Source: Eulemur rufifrons
Taxonomy: Eukaryota > Chordata > Mammalia > Primates > Lemuridae
Assembly: GCF_041146395.1 (NCBI RefSeq)
Contig: NC_091002.1
Coordinates: 4,458,501-4,522,500, forward strand
DNA length: 64,000 nucleotides
Reading direction: 5' to 3'
Both the position numbers and the translations under genes were made by a program. The notes beneath the pieces were generated by a model. That model did no database searches and was not told the DNA's origin. It was given only the letters and a program-made list of their open reading frames with translations. Shown here piece by piece: positions 1-13,257 of this stretch; within the stretch, counting starts at the first letter, position 1, and each line of letters opens with the position of its first letter.

Positions 1-204
1 CTAACCCCTAAATGGGCCTGAAATGGTAATTTTGTTTCTCTTGATTAAGTGGCGTAAAAAATTAACTTACTTGTATATCAATTGCATTTCCATAACTGTA
101 ACAATGTTCTGTGCACACCATTCCTTAAAATGTTTGAAATTCCCTCCAATTTGATCTGCTTAATTTGCAAGTCTGGAATATAGCTTTAAGATTACGTTCG
201 TTGA

Positions 205-548
205 GGCGGGGCATGGTGGCTCACACCTGTAACCCTAGCACTCTGAGAGGCTGAGGCGGGAGGATCCCTTGCCATCAGGAGTTCAAGACCAGCCTGAGCA
301 AGAGCAAGAACAAGACCCCAACACTACTGAAAATAGAAAAAAAAAAAAAAAAAAATTAGCCAGGCAACTAAAAATAGAAAAAATTAGCAGGGTGTTATGG
401 CATGCACCTGTAGTCCCAGCTACTCAGAAGGCTGAGGTAGGAGGATCGCTTGAGCCCAGGAGTTTGAGGTTCTGTGAGCTAGGCTGATAGCACAGCACCC
501 TAGCCTGGGTGACAGAGTGAGACTCTGTCTCAAAAATAAATAAATAAA
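205..548 (+). mobile_element. Dimeric Alu SINE, possibly with 3' transduced tail to 617
   Basis: It has left and right arms with the strepsirrhine wording (CAGCCTGAGCAAGAGCAAG, GTGAGCTAGGCTGA) and a duplicated A-rich linker. A 17-bp direct repeat, AAGATTACGTTCGTTGA at 188-204 and AAGATTATGTTCATTGA at 618-634, differs only by two CpG-type transitions. It brackets the Alu plus about 70 bp of non-Alu, A/T-rich sequence (549-617). This looks like a target-site duplication that includes 3' flanking DNA carried along with the element. Confidence 0.9.
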
Positions 549-2510
549 CATTTAGGTAATATTGAATAATCTCCTAATTTATTGGAATTGAATTTAAAAC
601 AATAAAAATTTTTTTAAAAGATTATGTTCATTGAATTTTTAAGCCATCCTTATTAAGGGATTTAGAAACTCAGTTATATTTTTAATGGTATTTGAAATAT
701 CTAAATAAATTTGATTAATCAAATATGTAAATAATGGTTAAAGTTTAGGGGAAGTTAAGCTATCAAATTATGAGTTAACTGAATGTAGAAGAAAAAATAA
801 ATTTTATTTTTTATAAAAGTTTCTAATTTTTTAAAGATAGATCTGTAAATTGAGTTTGCAGGCACAAAGAAAATTAGGTTTTAGAACTATAACCTTGACA
901 GGTTGAACACTGATCAGAGTATAAGTAAATATTCCATGCCACACATAAAAACCTCTCTAGAGGAAGAACCACTAACAAATAAGAAGCTATTTTTTTGTAT
1001 GTTGATAAAATGGGCTAGTGATAATTTCCACATGTAAATCATTCCTAACCAGTACCAAATGAGGCCATTAGGACAAAATGAAGGGATTCCAGTTATGTGC
1101 CTTGCCCAGAGTAAGGATGTAACCAATGTTTACCCAATTAAGGCAAACTGATTTGAATACTTGGATTAAAAAAAAATCATAAGTATGTGCTCTTCATAGG
1201 TTTTCTGTCCTTCCCAAAACAAAATCTATATCAAGAGTGAATCCATGATTAATTCTGTACTGATGTAACTATAACAATTTCATCAAAGCATTTTAAAAAG
1301 TGTTTTAATACAATTAATATCTAAGATGTGATGATATTACTATACTAGAGTTTACTAATTGTTTTCTTCATAGTTCATTGTATGAGAAATTTCCTCATAG
1401 TGTTTTTAAAAACGATCCTGTGGTATTGGACTGGAAATGGAGGTGTTAGTTATGACCACATGGTTTTCAATATATAAAGAGTAGATATAGATGTGTCTGC
1501 GTATCTGTATGTATAAATGTATATGCATGTGTGTATTTACACTTAAAGTATGTATCGTATGTATAACATATAAACATGCATGATATGTGCATGTGTGTCA
1601 TATGTACACACACCCAGAAGCGATGACCCCGGTGGAAGTGAACACACCAAGCGCCCAGAGCGCAGAGTCTAAATGCCATACTCCCCACTAGGAGGAGCCA
1701 GTGTGCTCTGGAGAAAGGGCAGGTCTGAGGCAGGGAAAGGCACAAGATGAGCCTGGAGCTTGCTGTGCCACAACGTGAGGAAAATAATCAAAGTATCATG
1801 GGGACCACGATCTCTTTATTACAGGGACACAACAAAGGACACAAGAGCCAGCTCAAAGGGCCTCCTACTGGCCAAATCTGTGATAATTTGATCAAAATAA
1901 GTCATGATAATAAAAGATTATAATCACTGATTTATACAATAATCTATGAATCTCCACTGATGCACATACACATATGTAAATGAATTAATTAATTAATTAA
2001 ATGGGAGGGGAAGAAAACTGTCTTCACGGTAGATGCCAGTAATAAATGCAGAAGGAATAACAGAATTAGAAAGTCACCGTTTAGCAACTGTCATTACAAT
2101 GATTGTTTCAGGCAAGAGTCATTAATGGAAGCCAAACTTAGTGGGCAAAATTGTGACTAATAACAGGACAGTTACATAGTCTCAAAGTATCTCCCCACGC
2201 GATACTTATCAAAGATAAAGGGAAAATGCAGTAAATTTACAGTGGGGAATTCTCACCCAAGGGATCCAAATTAACGTCACTAATGTCACTGAGACAAACT
2301 GACACTGTGCGCCTCCTAATATGACCCGCTGTAAAACATGCCACCACTTCCAAGGGCTCCCGCTAAGGAGGCCCACCGATCCCAACATGGGGAGAGAGCA
2401 GACGTGCCCAGACCCAGGAACCCTCTGCAAACGAACTGGTCTGTACCGGTCCTAAGCGTCAATGTCACGAAACCAGACAGAGGAGGCGAAAGAGACTTGG
2501 CAGCGGAATG

Positions 2511-2773
2511 GAGTTCAAGGCCAGCCTGAGCAAGAGTAAGACCTCATCTCTACTAAAAATAGAAGGAAATTATCTGGACAACTAAAAATATATAGAAAAA
2601 ATTAGGCGGGCATGGTGGCGCATGCCTGTAGTCCCAGCTACTCGGGAGGCTGAGGCAGGAGGATCGCTTGAGCTCAGGAGTTTGAGGTTGCTGTGAGCTA
2701 GGCTGACGCCACGGCACTCTAGCCAGGGCAACAGAGTGAGATTCTGTCTCAAAAAATATATATATATATATAA
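2511..2773 (+). mobile_element. 5'-truncated Alu SINE ending in a TA repeat
   Basis: It begins inside the left arm (GAGTTCAAGGCCAGCCTGAG), keeps the linker with TATCTGGACAACTAAAAATA and the whole right arm, and ends in a TA dinucleotide run (2756-2773) in place of a plain A tail. The first 50 or so bases of the left arm, including the A box of the internal promoter, are absent. Confidence 0.9.
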
Positions 2774-2959
2774 TCTGTACTTTTCCTTCTGCTTATAAAG
2801 GGCACTGTTGGAATAACCGGGGAAATCTGATGAAGATCTAGAGTACTATACGAATGTTAATTTCCTCGTTTTGATAATTATTCTGTGGTTCTAATGAGGG
2901 GCTGTCCTTGTTTTTAGCAAATACACACCAAATTATTTGGGGATAAAAGGACAATATAT

Positions 2960-3150
2960 CTGCAAAAGTTTCTGAAAAACTTTATATATACATACATGCA
3001 TACAGAGAGACAGAGAGTGCGTATGCACATGAGAGATACCAAAATGGTAAAATATTAATATTTGGTGAATATGGGTGAAAGGTATACAGGCATTCTTTGT
3101 GCTATTCTTGCAACTTTTCTATAATTCTGAAATTATCTCAAAACCACAGT
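2960..3150 (+). mobile_element. Ancient L1 3' end
   Basis: The wording TGGGTGAAAGGTATACAGGC followed by TTCTTGCAACTTTTCTATAA and GAAATTATCTCAAAACCA is the familiar 3' end of old mammalian L1 (L1M-type). There is no poly(A) or target duplication left. Confidence 0.6.
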
Positions 3151-4980
3151 TAAAATGATCTTGAACAAAGTGCAGATCACATTACAACTTTGTTGGCTGG
3201 CTCACTGCATTTCACTACTGATCAGAACAGAGCTTTTTGCTTATATTGGAATGTTGTGGATTTTTTCTGTGTGTCATTTTTAAGTGAAGTCACACTTTTG
3301 CAGCTGTAAAAACAGCTTTCCTCCATGGAGCGACACTGGATAAACTTCCAGTTCTTGCCGTCATTCAGGAGACTTGAGCCTCCTCACTCTTCAGCATTCT
3401 CGAGAAGTAAGCGTCCTCCTCAGTGTCTCAGTGTTAGGGAAGGTGCCAAAAACTACCATGTCCCAGAGAGGCACACACGTGCTGTGCCCCTGGCAAAGGC
3501 AGGACAGGTGACTCCCTCCCCTCTGCCCACCACGCCTGTCCTGGGCTTCTCAGCCCGAGCACCCATCCCAACCTCTTCTCTTCCTTCCCAGGTCTAGTGC
3601 GTGCCAGCTCGGGCCTCCCTTCCCTGCAGCCCTCAGCTCTGCTGCCGAAGCCCTCACAGGAGACCTGTGTCGTCACATCATTTCAGTTTTCAGCTTTCTC
3701 CCACTGCCATCCACCCTGCGGCTCGCAGCCCACACACGTTTACCAGGTACACCGAGTCTAGCCCGATGCTTGTGCTTTACAGACGGGCGAAGAAACCAGG
3801 AGGGAACAAACGACCTGGTTGTGATCAAAGTCACAGCAGGGCTAAGACGGGACCCCCCTCTGCCAGATCACGCTCGGTCCCTCTGCCCTCCCCTACCCCA
3901 CACTGCTAGGCTCTTGGGCCCTGCGGGAAGAAGTTATTGTTCATCTATGTTTTATCCTCACCAAAAAAAAAAAAGTGGTTTCTGTGAAAACAGTCCCTGA
4001 AACAAACTCCTATGTGTGAATTCAAGATCTTCGAGACTGACTGCCTCCCTGCACAGCCTCGACTCTGGTGGCAGCCCCAGGCTCACTCTCCTCCACCGAT
4101 GGGTGTCATGGTGCAGTCGTGCAGAATTTGGCTCTACATCCAATTAATTTAGATCACACATCAGCCCATTCCACCACATCATCTCTCCTCATTTCTATTG
4201 ACTATACAACATAAACACACTCACGTGTATCTGAAATTCTGTAACCTGACATTTGTACATACATGGATATATGGGTATGTGTGTATATCTTTGCATCTTA
4301 ATCATAATAATGCCAAGTAGAGGATAAAGACAAAGGAACAAAAGGCCTGAATTAATACTGGATAGAAAATAAGTTAATGTAAGACAAAAAATAGAATTAA
4401 AAAACTTTCAAAAATGAAAGTTTTGAGTATGTAGCTATTAGTTTTCATTGTCATTTTCTGCTTTAGTGAATAATAAATTCTACAGAAGCAGCTAAAAAAA
4501 TAACAAAATGCATATAAAGCCACAAGTTCTTAAAAACCAAAGGTGCTCTTTGGTCTCCGAGGAACCTGGCTCGCTGGCCACTGTCAATGAGGAAATCAGC
4601 TTGTCCAAAAATGCCTGTTCCGACAGTAAAGAAGTCAAGAACATTCCAAAGGAAACATTCACCACCATTTCAAAGGCAGCCAACAGTTAGGGGTAAAGAG
4701 TTTTATTGGAAATTTTAAAACAAGTTATTTTATGGGTTATTTTAAAAGAGCAATCTACTACATGGGATTGTGTATTTCATTTCCGTGCAAACACATATGA
4801 AGAGGAAGTGACACAAGGAGACAGACAAATCTGACATGCACAGTTCGGTGAAAACTGGCACCGTGCTGCTTACTGCATCAGTGTGTCTCAGAAAGAGGAA
4901 CTGATGGAAGAAGAAAAGCAGAAACCAACAGACTTGGGCAGTGAGAGAAAAGGGAATGAATCCAAACAAAGGTGCCATCA

Positions 4981-5577
<597 letters not shown>

Positions 5578-6336
5578 TCACACGCAGAATGTGAAGTCAC
5601 TAGGCCATCAAGTCTTGGATGGCCAGGGGGAAAGGGGCGCATGACAGCTGCCTTCGAACAGCTGGAGAAGGATTTGGGTTTATTTTGAGTAGCTGCAAAT
5701 GATGCAAATAGGGCAAAAGCCACAGTAAGGCAGATTTTGGCTTAACGTGAGGAAAAAACTATCTAAAAATGAAAACTTTGCAAGAAATAGGTGGCCCTGA
5801 GAGGTGTAAGTTCTCCAATGCTGGAAGCACTGGAGGGTCCTTGCGGTGGGATTCCTAGCTGGAGGCTGAAGAAGTACCCAGTGGCTCTTCGGTCCCTGAA
5901 ATGTCTGACTGACGAAGCTGGCTCAAATGAAATTCAAACTCGAGTCTGCAAGTACGTGACATTTTGTTATTTGTACCTCTGGTATGGCATGGTATCTTCA
6001 GTATATCACAGATAGACGGATAGCCATATGGGATGGAATTACAGGAAGAATCATTATCTTCATTTTTTAAAAAGGGTATCTCATCAAACACAGGGAATGG
6101 ACAATTTTCAAAATGCATTTTTCTAGAAATAGCACGGCATGAAAAATAGATATCACAGGGTGGCTGTAACTTCCACTCACTCTATCATGCTAGTAAATTA
6201 TTGACCTTCCTTTAAGATTTAGAAAGTGAGTTAAACAGCATATAAAATATTGACTAGCAGGCTAAAAAGAATAAAACAAGGATTCCTGACTTAAGTCATT
6301 CAGCTACTAGTTCAATTCATGCATGTACACATGTGT

Positions 6337-6352
6337 GCACACACACACACCC
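6337..6352 (+). repeat. Short AC microsatellite
   Basis: About seven AC units after a TGTACACATGTGTGC stretch. Confidence 0.7.
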
Positions 6353-9300
6353 CTGGCTTAAAAACGTTAAGAAACAAAACAAAATACACCCTGTCCAATT
6401 TTGATTTTTAAAAATGTCTTTCCAAAAGGGTTTTGGAAGAAGATTTCTACTTCTTTTATTATTCTAAGTCTTATAAACCTTATTAGCAATGGATAAACAC
6501 CATAAAGACAAAAAAAAAAAAAAGAAGTATGTTCAGGACCCAGAATGATGCTTTGCATTACATATTACTTATATTTGCTCAATGAATTTACTAGGTACAC
6601 ACTTATAAAGTTTAAATTCTCATCTGGCTGAATATGACATCATTTCCACCAACACACACTAAACAAAAGCACACACTGCTTCTCCTGGAACTAACACTTG
6701 CACGGGGGCCGGAGTCGCTGTATTTGTGAAGTAACAGAGAAGCCAGCCCGTTGGCTCACGGGCCTGTGGCTTGGCTGCCCTCTTGTGTTCAGAGAACAAG
6801 TTAAACTGGATCAAAGCCCCTAGTTATTCTGTACATTTGCAGGGGCGGGGGTTGGGGGGGACAGAGACGCTCCAGCTGGAAAGACATTCAAAGCTGGAAA
6901 GTATCTGAGGGGGTTCATTTTATGAAGGAGGAAGTTCACCCCCAGATATGTGAAGTGTCTTGTCTAAGCCCACAAGCAAAGTTAGACCTAAAGCCCTTTG
7001 GGAGTGAAAGATGGCAGAGAAAGTGTTACTGTGGGCCTCACACTACGATTTTCATTCTGTAAAATGTTATTTGTAAATGACATAGTTCTGAGATATTTAT
7101 TCTTTAAAAAGAAAAAAGAAAGCTCTACTTAAAAACATAGAATTAACTATAATATCTGAACATCTGAGCAATGGCTACTAGAACTATTTGCTATCTATAA
7201 CTCTGATGCCATCTATAAGTAATCGATCATGCTGAAAGCCCACTTCTGTGGCATTTTATACAATGACTGCCAACTACATCAATCCTAAGTGTTTTAAGAG
7301 CATGAGTTGACAAACATCATGGTACATGGAAAAGGAACTGAAAGGCAAGAAATCCTCTCCAGTAACTTCATCATAAGGTTAGCATCCTCGGAAATGATTT
7401 CTAAAAAGAAGCAGTAAGCTGTAGGGAGTGTTGGACATCACAGTTAGAGCAGCCAGCGGGAAACGGCAGGTGATCTGGAAGGGTCAGGGCCAAGGTGTCC
7501 CTCCACTGGGCCTGGAGAAGCAGTGGAAGAAACTGAGACCTGAAACCCCAGTGACCTCGAAGACAGAGAAGGCTGGACACCAGTCGTAGGAGCCTGGCCT
7601 CGATGCAGAAGACAACATGGATCTTGACGGGGGAGGCGAGAGGCTAACGTATGGATTCAGGAATTTAAGCAATAAGTAGAAGGCCCGATGGCATCTCTGC
7701 CTTCTCAATAAACAGTGACAACATGCCTCCTGAATTCCACACGACCTTCTACTCTCAGGGCTCACCCTGTGGGCACAGCTGTCTCCCGTGCGTGGTCCCG
7801 CACACAGGGGGCTGCGGTTCCTGAGTGCGCCCCAGCCAAATGGAGGACACAGCCCTAAAGTGGGGTATAGACTCTCACGGCATTTTCTTTCCTGGCAGAA
7901 TCTGGCCCAAAGTCACCAGACGCTATGAATTTCTTGACATTTCAGCCATAAAAGGAATGATTATATTGGATAGATTCACATTTTATTTAGAGTGTGACTT
8001 CATATGAAAATACCATAATTTAACACCTTTCAAAAAAAACTTCACCCAGGATAACAGACCTGTTTTCAGCAATAGTCGTTCCCACAGTCACATGTCCACA
8101 CGAGACAACTGGCCTCCCTGCAGTCCACTGCCCCCGACTTTCACAAAAAGGGGGCTCATTGTTCCCACTTTCTGGGTGGAGGACATGGAGAGGCCAAGCA
8201 GGAAAAGGCAGATGACCTCGCCTAAGGAATCCAGGGCCAGAGGGGGCTCCTCCATACTCCCCAATATTCTCCCAGTCCAACACCCCTAGTCTAGCTGATG
8301 AAATCAGTGCTGACCTGGACCCCAAGTCATCCCCATATCTGCCAGCAGGTGGTGCCAGAGCATAGCAGGACCAGGCGGGCTGGACCCTTGGCAAGAATTG
8401 GAGGCTGCGAATGGCATGTCACAGGCCACCCAGGGCGTATCAATGAGCTGCCCAGCAACGCAGCTCCATATATATTTGAATTTTTATTTTGAATCCCACT
8501 TATTGTATTAGGGGAGGGTGTTACTGTATCTCAAAAATTTGAGAATTTCAGTTTAATGTTTTGAGCTTATTTCTGCCCCAAATTCTAAAGAAAGAATCCT
8601 GTTTCCTGCAACACTGTGGCAAGAATGCACAAGGAAGTTTCATTAGAACTATAAAACTAACTTTATAGGCCTACCATTCAACAAACAAACAAAAAATACA
8701 GACGGAGGGGGAACAGATATAAACCCTTCGTCAGCTGTTCTGCATATCTGGCGTCTCCGGTCTCGGTGCCAGGTGGCTCTCGAATTCAGGCAGCTGTGGA
8801 GGAGCAGGCAGGGGCAGCCTCTTAGAAGAGGGGCCAAGTTTCTATTTATTTGTTCTCTTTAGGAAGGGAAATGACAGTGTCTGCCCGAGAGGCTACTGTG
8901 CATTCGTTACATGTGGCCAAGACGCTGAACACTTGTGAGAGGCATTTGATCCCAATGTAACGCTGGTTATGTCTTAGCAAGGATTTGCTTATAGTCAGCT
9001 AAGAAGAGAGGGCCTGCAAAAGGGCATCCAAGCAGCAGTATTTGGAGATGTCACATGTCAAGATGCTGCCAGCAGCTGGTCATGGCCCTGCCAATGCCAA
9101 ACAGCCCCCTGGCCATCCTGCAATGTGTCCTCTACTTGGCACAGGGCCCAAAGCGCTTGCACACCAATACGCCCAGCATGGAGGCCCTGGTACTAAGAAT
9201 GCTTCCCCCTCCTTAAGTCAAACATCATCCGAAGTTTTGTGAAGGTGGATTATGACACAAAGTGGGAAGTATATAATTTCCTGTATGTCTACTAAAAAAT

Positions 9301-9654
9301 CCTGTCACTGAAAGCTTCATAAAGCCACCAAACATTAGGGCTGGAAGGGACCTAGAAATATCCAATAGGTCCTTCAGACTCAGCTCAGGCTACTCAGACT
9401 CCACGAAGCCCCCATCCTGGCACTTTGAGATCATTCCTTTTTCTCACCTTCTTTATTAATCAACAACTCATCTGACATTGTGTTTCTGTTATCTTGGGTA
9501 GGTCTGGTATGCTTAAGTTTTTTGTTTTATTTTTTTTAAATAAAAAGCATGTCAGATGAACAAATGGATAACAGTGACCATTTACTGAGTATAAATTATG
9601 GACTAGGCATTAAGCTCAATGTTTCATGTATTTTATCCTCAATTTTTATAAAAG

Positions 9655-9900
9655 CCAAGAAATTTAAGTATTGAGCCCATTTCATAGACGAGGAAGCTGA
9701 GGCACCCAGAGGTTAAGCAATCTGCTTAAGGAAATCTGTGCATTCAGCAAATATTTACGGAGTTGCTATATCTGCCAGACTCTGCTGGGTGCTGTGGACA
9801 CAACAGGTGAGCAAATCAGACCTGGTTCTTAATCCAGTAATGTAGGAGAAATTGGAAAAGTGAAGTGGAGACAAGATTGTCAGAGGCCCTGACTGGGCAA
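9655..9900. repeat. MIR (minus) followed by L2 3' fragment (plus)
   Basis: 9655-9725 (TTTCATAGACGAGGAAGCTG AGGC) reads as the reverse complement of the MIR core end. 9740-9900 (ATTCAGCAAATATTTACGGA, GTGCTGTGGACACAACAGGT) matches the L2 3' wording. Both are ancient and heavily substituted. Confidence 0.55.
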
Positions 9901-11019
9901 TAGTAGAAACATTTTTGGTTTTTCAGCATGGATTGATGTGATTGGTCTACAGTTTCAAAGATTCCATCTGGTGGCCTGGAGGGGACACAGAGCAGAACAG
10001 AGTGGGCCGGTCAAGGGATGGGTATAACAGTCCAAACCCCAGAGGGAGACAGGGATAGGGAAGGGAGGCAAAGATGGAAACACATTTCCTGGTGACAGTA
10101 GCTTAATTCACAAAGTGACAGGAATGCCAGGACATGTAAGCTCAGGAGAAGGGCAAATAAAAGATCCTTTTTTGGGTAGTGGACTTTGCACACATCTCAG
10201 ATCATACTGTCTAGATGCCAGTGTGTTAAGCTAAATGTAACTCTCAGCAGGCCTAGCAAGAGGTACAAGATGTTAGGCAGCAACAACTGGTGCTGCAGGT
10301 TAGGGGGCCTGGCCCACTCAGCCAGGCTGTGGCCCTCACACACCCTCCCAAACCTGGGAGAGCATCTGCAGGAAGCCTCCTCCTCCCCCGTCTCCATGAG
10401 GAAGGCCCTTATAGCACCCATGTCCCGCACTCAGGGGCACAGCTGACCAGGCTGCACTGCACGGAGGAGCTGGGATTTGAACTCTGCTCCCAATCGCTCC
10501 CACGGAGCTCTGCTCAGGGGCACTGCACTTCCGGCCTGTCCCGCTCAGCACTTCATCTCCCCGGAGCAGCAGCTGCAGAGACTCAGCTTGGCAGGCTTGG
10601 TCTCTTGGGCCTTGGTCCAGCTACTTTGTTCTGCCGGGAACTTTGCAGCTGTGCTAAAATAATTGAATATGGCCACTGTTCCCCCTTCACTTTTCTGAAG
10701 ACTCCTCCACTTCCCCCTTGCCCCAGTGAAGAACTAGATGACAGTTTTAAAATCTTGTGGACAGAAGATATTCTCTTAACAGAGGTAAGAGTTGTCCACC
10801 AAGCAGTTTGACAGAATCCTCATGTGTATGATTAGATGCTGCAGATACACTCTGCCTGCTCTCTGGGGGAGCTACCGTACTTCCAAGAAAGTGCCAGACA
10901 CCGGGATTCACTGCAGTGTCTAATCGCCAACACAATAAACCTGTTTATTAGGAGTCACGGAAGTGGTAAGTTCCTTCGGAGAAGAAGGATCCGGAGACTG
11001 TGTGTGCATCGGGCCGGGG

Positions 11020-11125
11020 CTGGCTTGCTCTCAGCTAGCTGCGTGGCTCGGGGCAAGTCATGCAACCTTAATGGGCTCAGTGTTCCCCTCTGTGAAAGGC
11101 AGGGTTTGGACCACAGGCTCTGAGT
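11020..11125 (+). repeat. MIR fragment
   Basis: CAGCTAGCTGCGTGGCTCGG GGCAAGTCATGCAACCTTAA and the following TCTGTGAAAGGCAG are the MIR core words with substitutions. Confidence 0.6.
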
Positions 11126-12052
11126 TGCCTGTCATATTAATGTTTAATTGTTTTCCATGGAAGAATTTCTATTTCTTCCACTGACCTAGAGCAACTCATA
11201 AAACAAAAATAAAACTAAAAGAATAGTTCACTTTTTGTTGGACAGGTCCCTCTTTCCATCTGTAACCCCAGCTCCTGTCTCGTCTCAAGGGCTGACGTAA
11301 GCGGGGGACAGTCCCGCCCCGCCATGTGCTCCAGGAAGGCAGAGGTCAACAGGGACCCACACAGAGCCACCAACACGCCCGCCCTCCCTGTCTGTGCTGC
11401 TGCTGCTTCCTCTGACTGAACTCAGCAAGGCAGCCGCACTGGGTTCCCGCCTTGTGTTTAGGGAGGAAACACAGGGCAGTAGAAAGAACATCAGTATCAA
11501 CTGGCCTGCTTCTGTGACCCAGCTGAACCCTGGCCAGGCTCAGGGACCTTGGGACGCGCCAGGCTCCAAGGTCATGGGGTCATCAGCCTTCCCTCCTAAC
11601 TCACTCCCACAGCGGGACCCCTCTACGAGGGTGTCTGCCCAGACAACTTGACTGTGTCCACTAGGAATCGATATTATGCAACGCAATGTCCTAGAGCCAC
11701 ACTGTGAAGGCTAGAAGTGAACAAGGATTTGCCCTGCCGGCCCTCAAGCACAGCGTGTCCCAGCTCCACCCCTCTCCCCGCCTCCGGGCTCACCCTTCCT
11801 ATTTTCCTTTTGGCCTGAGCGCTCCATGCCCAGGGGCATGATATCTGTTGAGTAAATTTGTCTTTGTGTTTAGGCATTCTTGGGCAGGAACTAAATGATG
11901 TATCTTTTGGCATGCCCAAAATAAGACCCAAAACCTGGGACATAACAGATGGGCAGTAGGGTGGGCTGTGGGGACAGGATGACGACGCAAACAAAAGGGG
12001 TTATGGATTCACGGAGAGTGGACGCTATATGCACAGCAATAGCACACGAGGA

Positions 12053-12220
12053 AGCTGGGTGCAGGGGCTCACGCCTGTGATCTCAGCACTTTGGGAGGCC
12101 AAGGTGGGAGGACTGCTTGAGGCCAGGAGTTCAAGGCTACGGTGAGCTATGATTGCACCACTGTACTCCAGCCTGGGTGACAGACCAAGACCCTGTCTCA
12201 AAAAAATTAATTAATTAAAA
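12053..12220 (+). mobile_element. Monomeric Alu-like SINE (FRAM-like, or a left/right arm recombinant)
   Basis: A single ~160-bp arm: GCTGGGTGCAGGGGCTCACG at the start, a left-arm-type CAGCACTTTGGGAGGCC segment, then the right-arm ending with GTGAGCTATGATTGCACCAC and CCTGTCTC, followed by an AATT-containing tail. No second monomer follows. It could be a free right monomer or a dimer that lost the middle by recombination. Confidence 0.8.
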
Positions 12221-13107
12221 GAAATAGTAAGGAAAATTATAGCCCATTCTTAATTTTTTTAAAAAAGTAAATATCCATCTTTCAGTTTATAAAATTTTCA
12301 TCCTAAAAAAGTCTGCATGGTTCTTCTAAATTTGGTTGCCTAGCAAATGCTCACCCACTTCTTCATAGATGCTGTCCTGACTGCTGTACCCCCATTCCCA
12401 AGGGAATGAGAGATTCCCAATACTCTCATTGCCTCTTGTGTTTTCCCCTCGTATTACTGGTCAGAGCTGGTTACTGCAAGTTTAGTTCTGTGCTTACGTG
12501 TTTTGGACTTTCCTTCTGCTACCAGACTGGACGCCGTGGGAGGGCAGGGCTGTTTTGGCCCCCAGGGACACCACGTGCTTACTAACACAGTCCCTGACCA
12601 GCGGCAGCTGCTCAGATAGTACTGACTGGACAGAAGCTGACTAGGGAGATGGCCAGTCATCCGATTGGATTTGAAACCTAAGTTAGACAATGGTAACATT
12701 ATAAGATAGTTTAGTTTTATTACTTAGCCCAAGGGAAAGAGTTGAGCTTAATTCCATGAAGGTTTCCTGCACTTTGTAATCCTTCCTCTGTTTACCAACG
12801 GCAGGTGCACACGTTCCAGTTTAAAAACACTTCAAAGTAATTTGGGAGAACTTCACAGGATCAAAGAGAAAAAAAAATTTTTTTTATCTTGAAAGAACCT
12901 CAGAGATCATCTCAAACCCCTACAAAGTCTTTTACTAATAAGAGGGAAACATGTGGAAATTTAATACATTTCCCGCAGTTGGAATGATCACACAAGTCCA
13001 GTGCTCAAGGTAATGAACCTTAGATGAACTCGAGACAGACACAGCCACAGGAGAGAAGAAAAACACAGTCGGTGGACACAGTCATCTCCGGTGAATGTTC
13101 GTCTTAC

Positions 13108-13257
13108 CACAAGTGGGAACGTCCTCCTCGGCTGAGGAGGTCTGCTCGTCTGTGGATGGCTTTTTCTTTCCCAGACCAATAATCTTGGTAATTTTTTTCC
13201 CAGTGACTTTAGATACGGTTCCCTTGGTCTCTGATTTGGAACTTTTCTTCCTCTTCA
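13108..13257 (-). CDS. AFAP1: AFAP1 coding exon, residues 302-352: lysine-rich linker leading into PH2
   Basis: This 150-nt exon is symmetric (phase 1-1), with acceptor CATTCTTGACAG|TG and donor TGTG|GTAAGA. It completes Val302 and encodes Lys303 to Cys351 plus the first base of Gly352. The sequence is strongly basic: [12 protein letters not shown], then [20 protein letters not shown], then a Ser/Thr and acidic stretch ([17 protein letters not shown]) at the PH2 boundary (about residue 347). Basic clusters at 303-306, 322-326 and 332-334 could bind acidic lipids or act as a localisation signal; that role is inference. Ser-to-Gly at 329 and Ala-to-Thr at 312 are my recollected differences from human. 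Frame is intact. Confidence 0.95.

Noticed and set aside
10290..10811. Open frame of about 170 codons on the plus strand
   Set aside because: Low-complexity Leu/Ser/Pro composition, no domain, no start context or splice sites, and opposite to the gene. It looks like chance openness in GC-rich intron.
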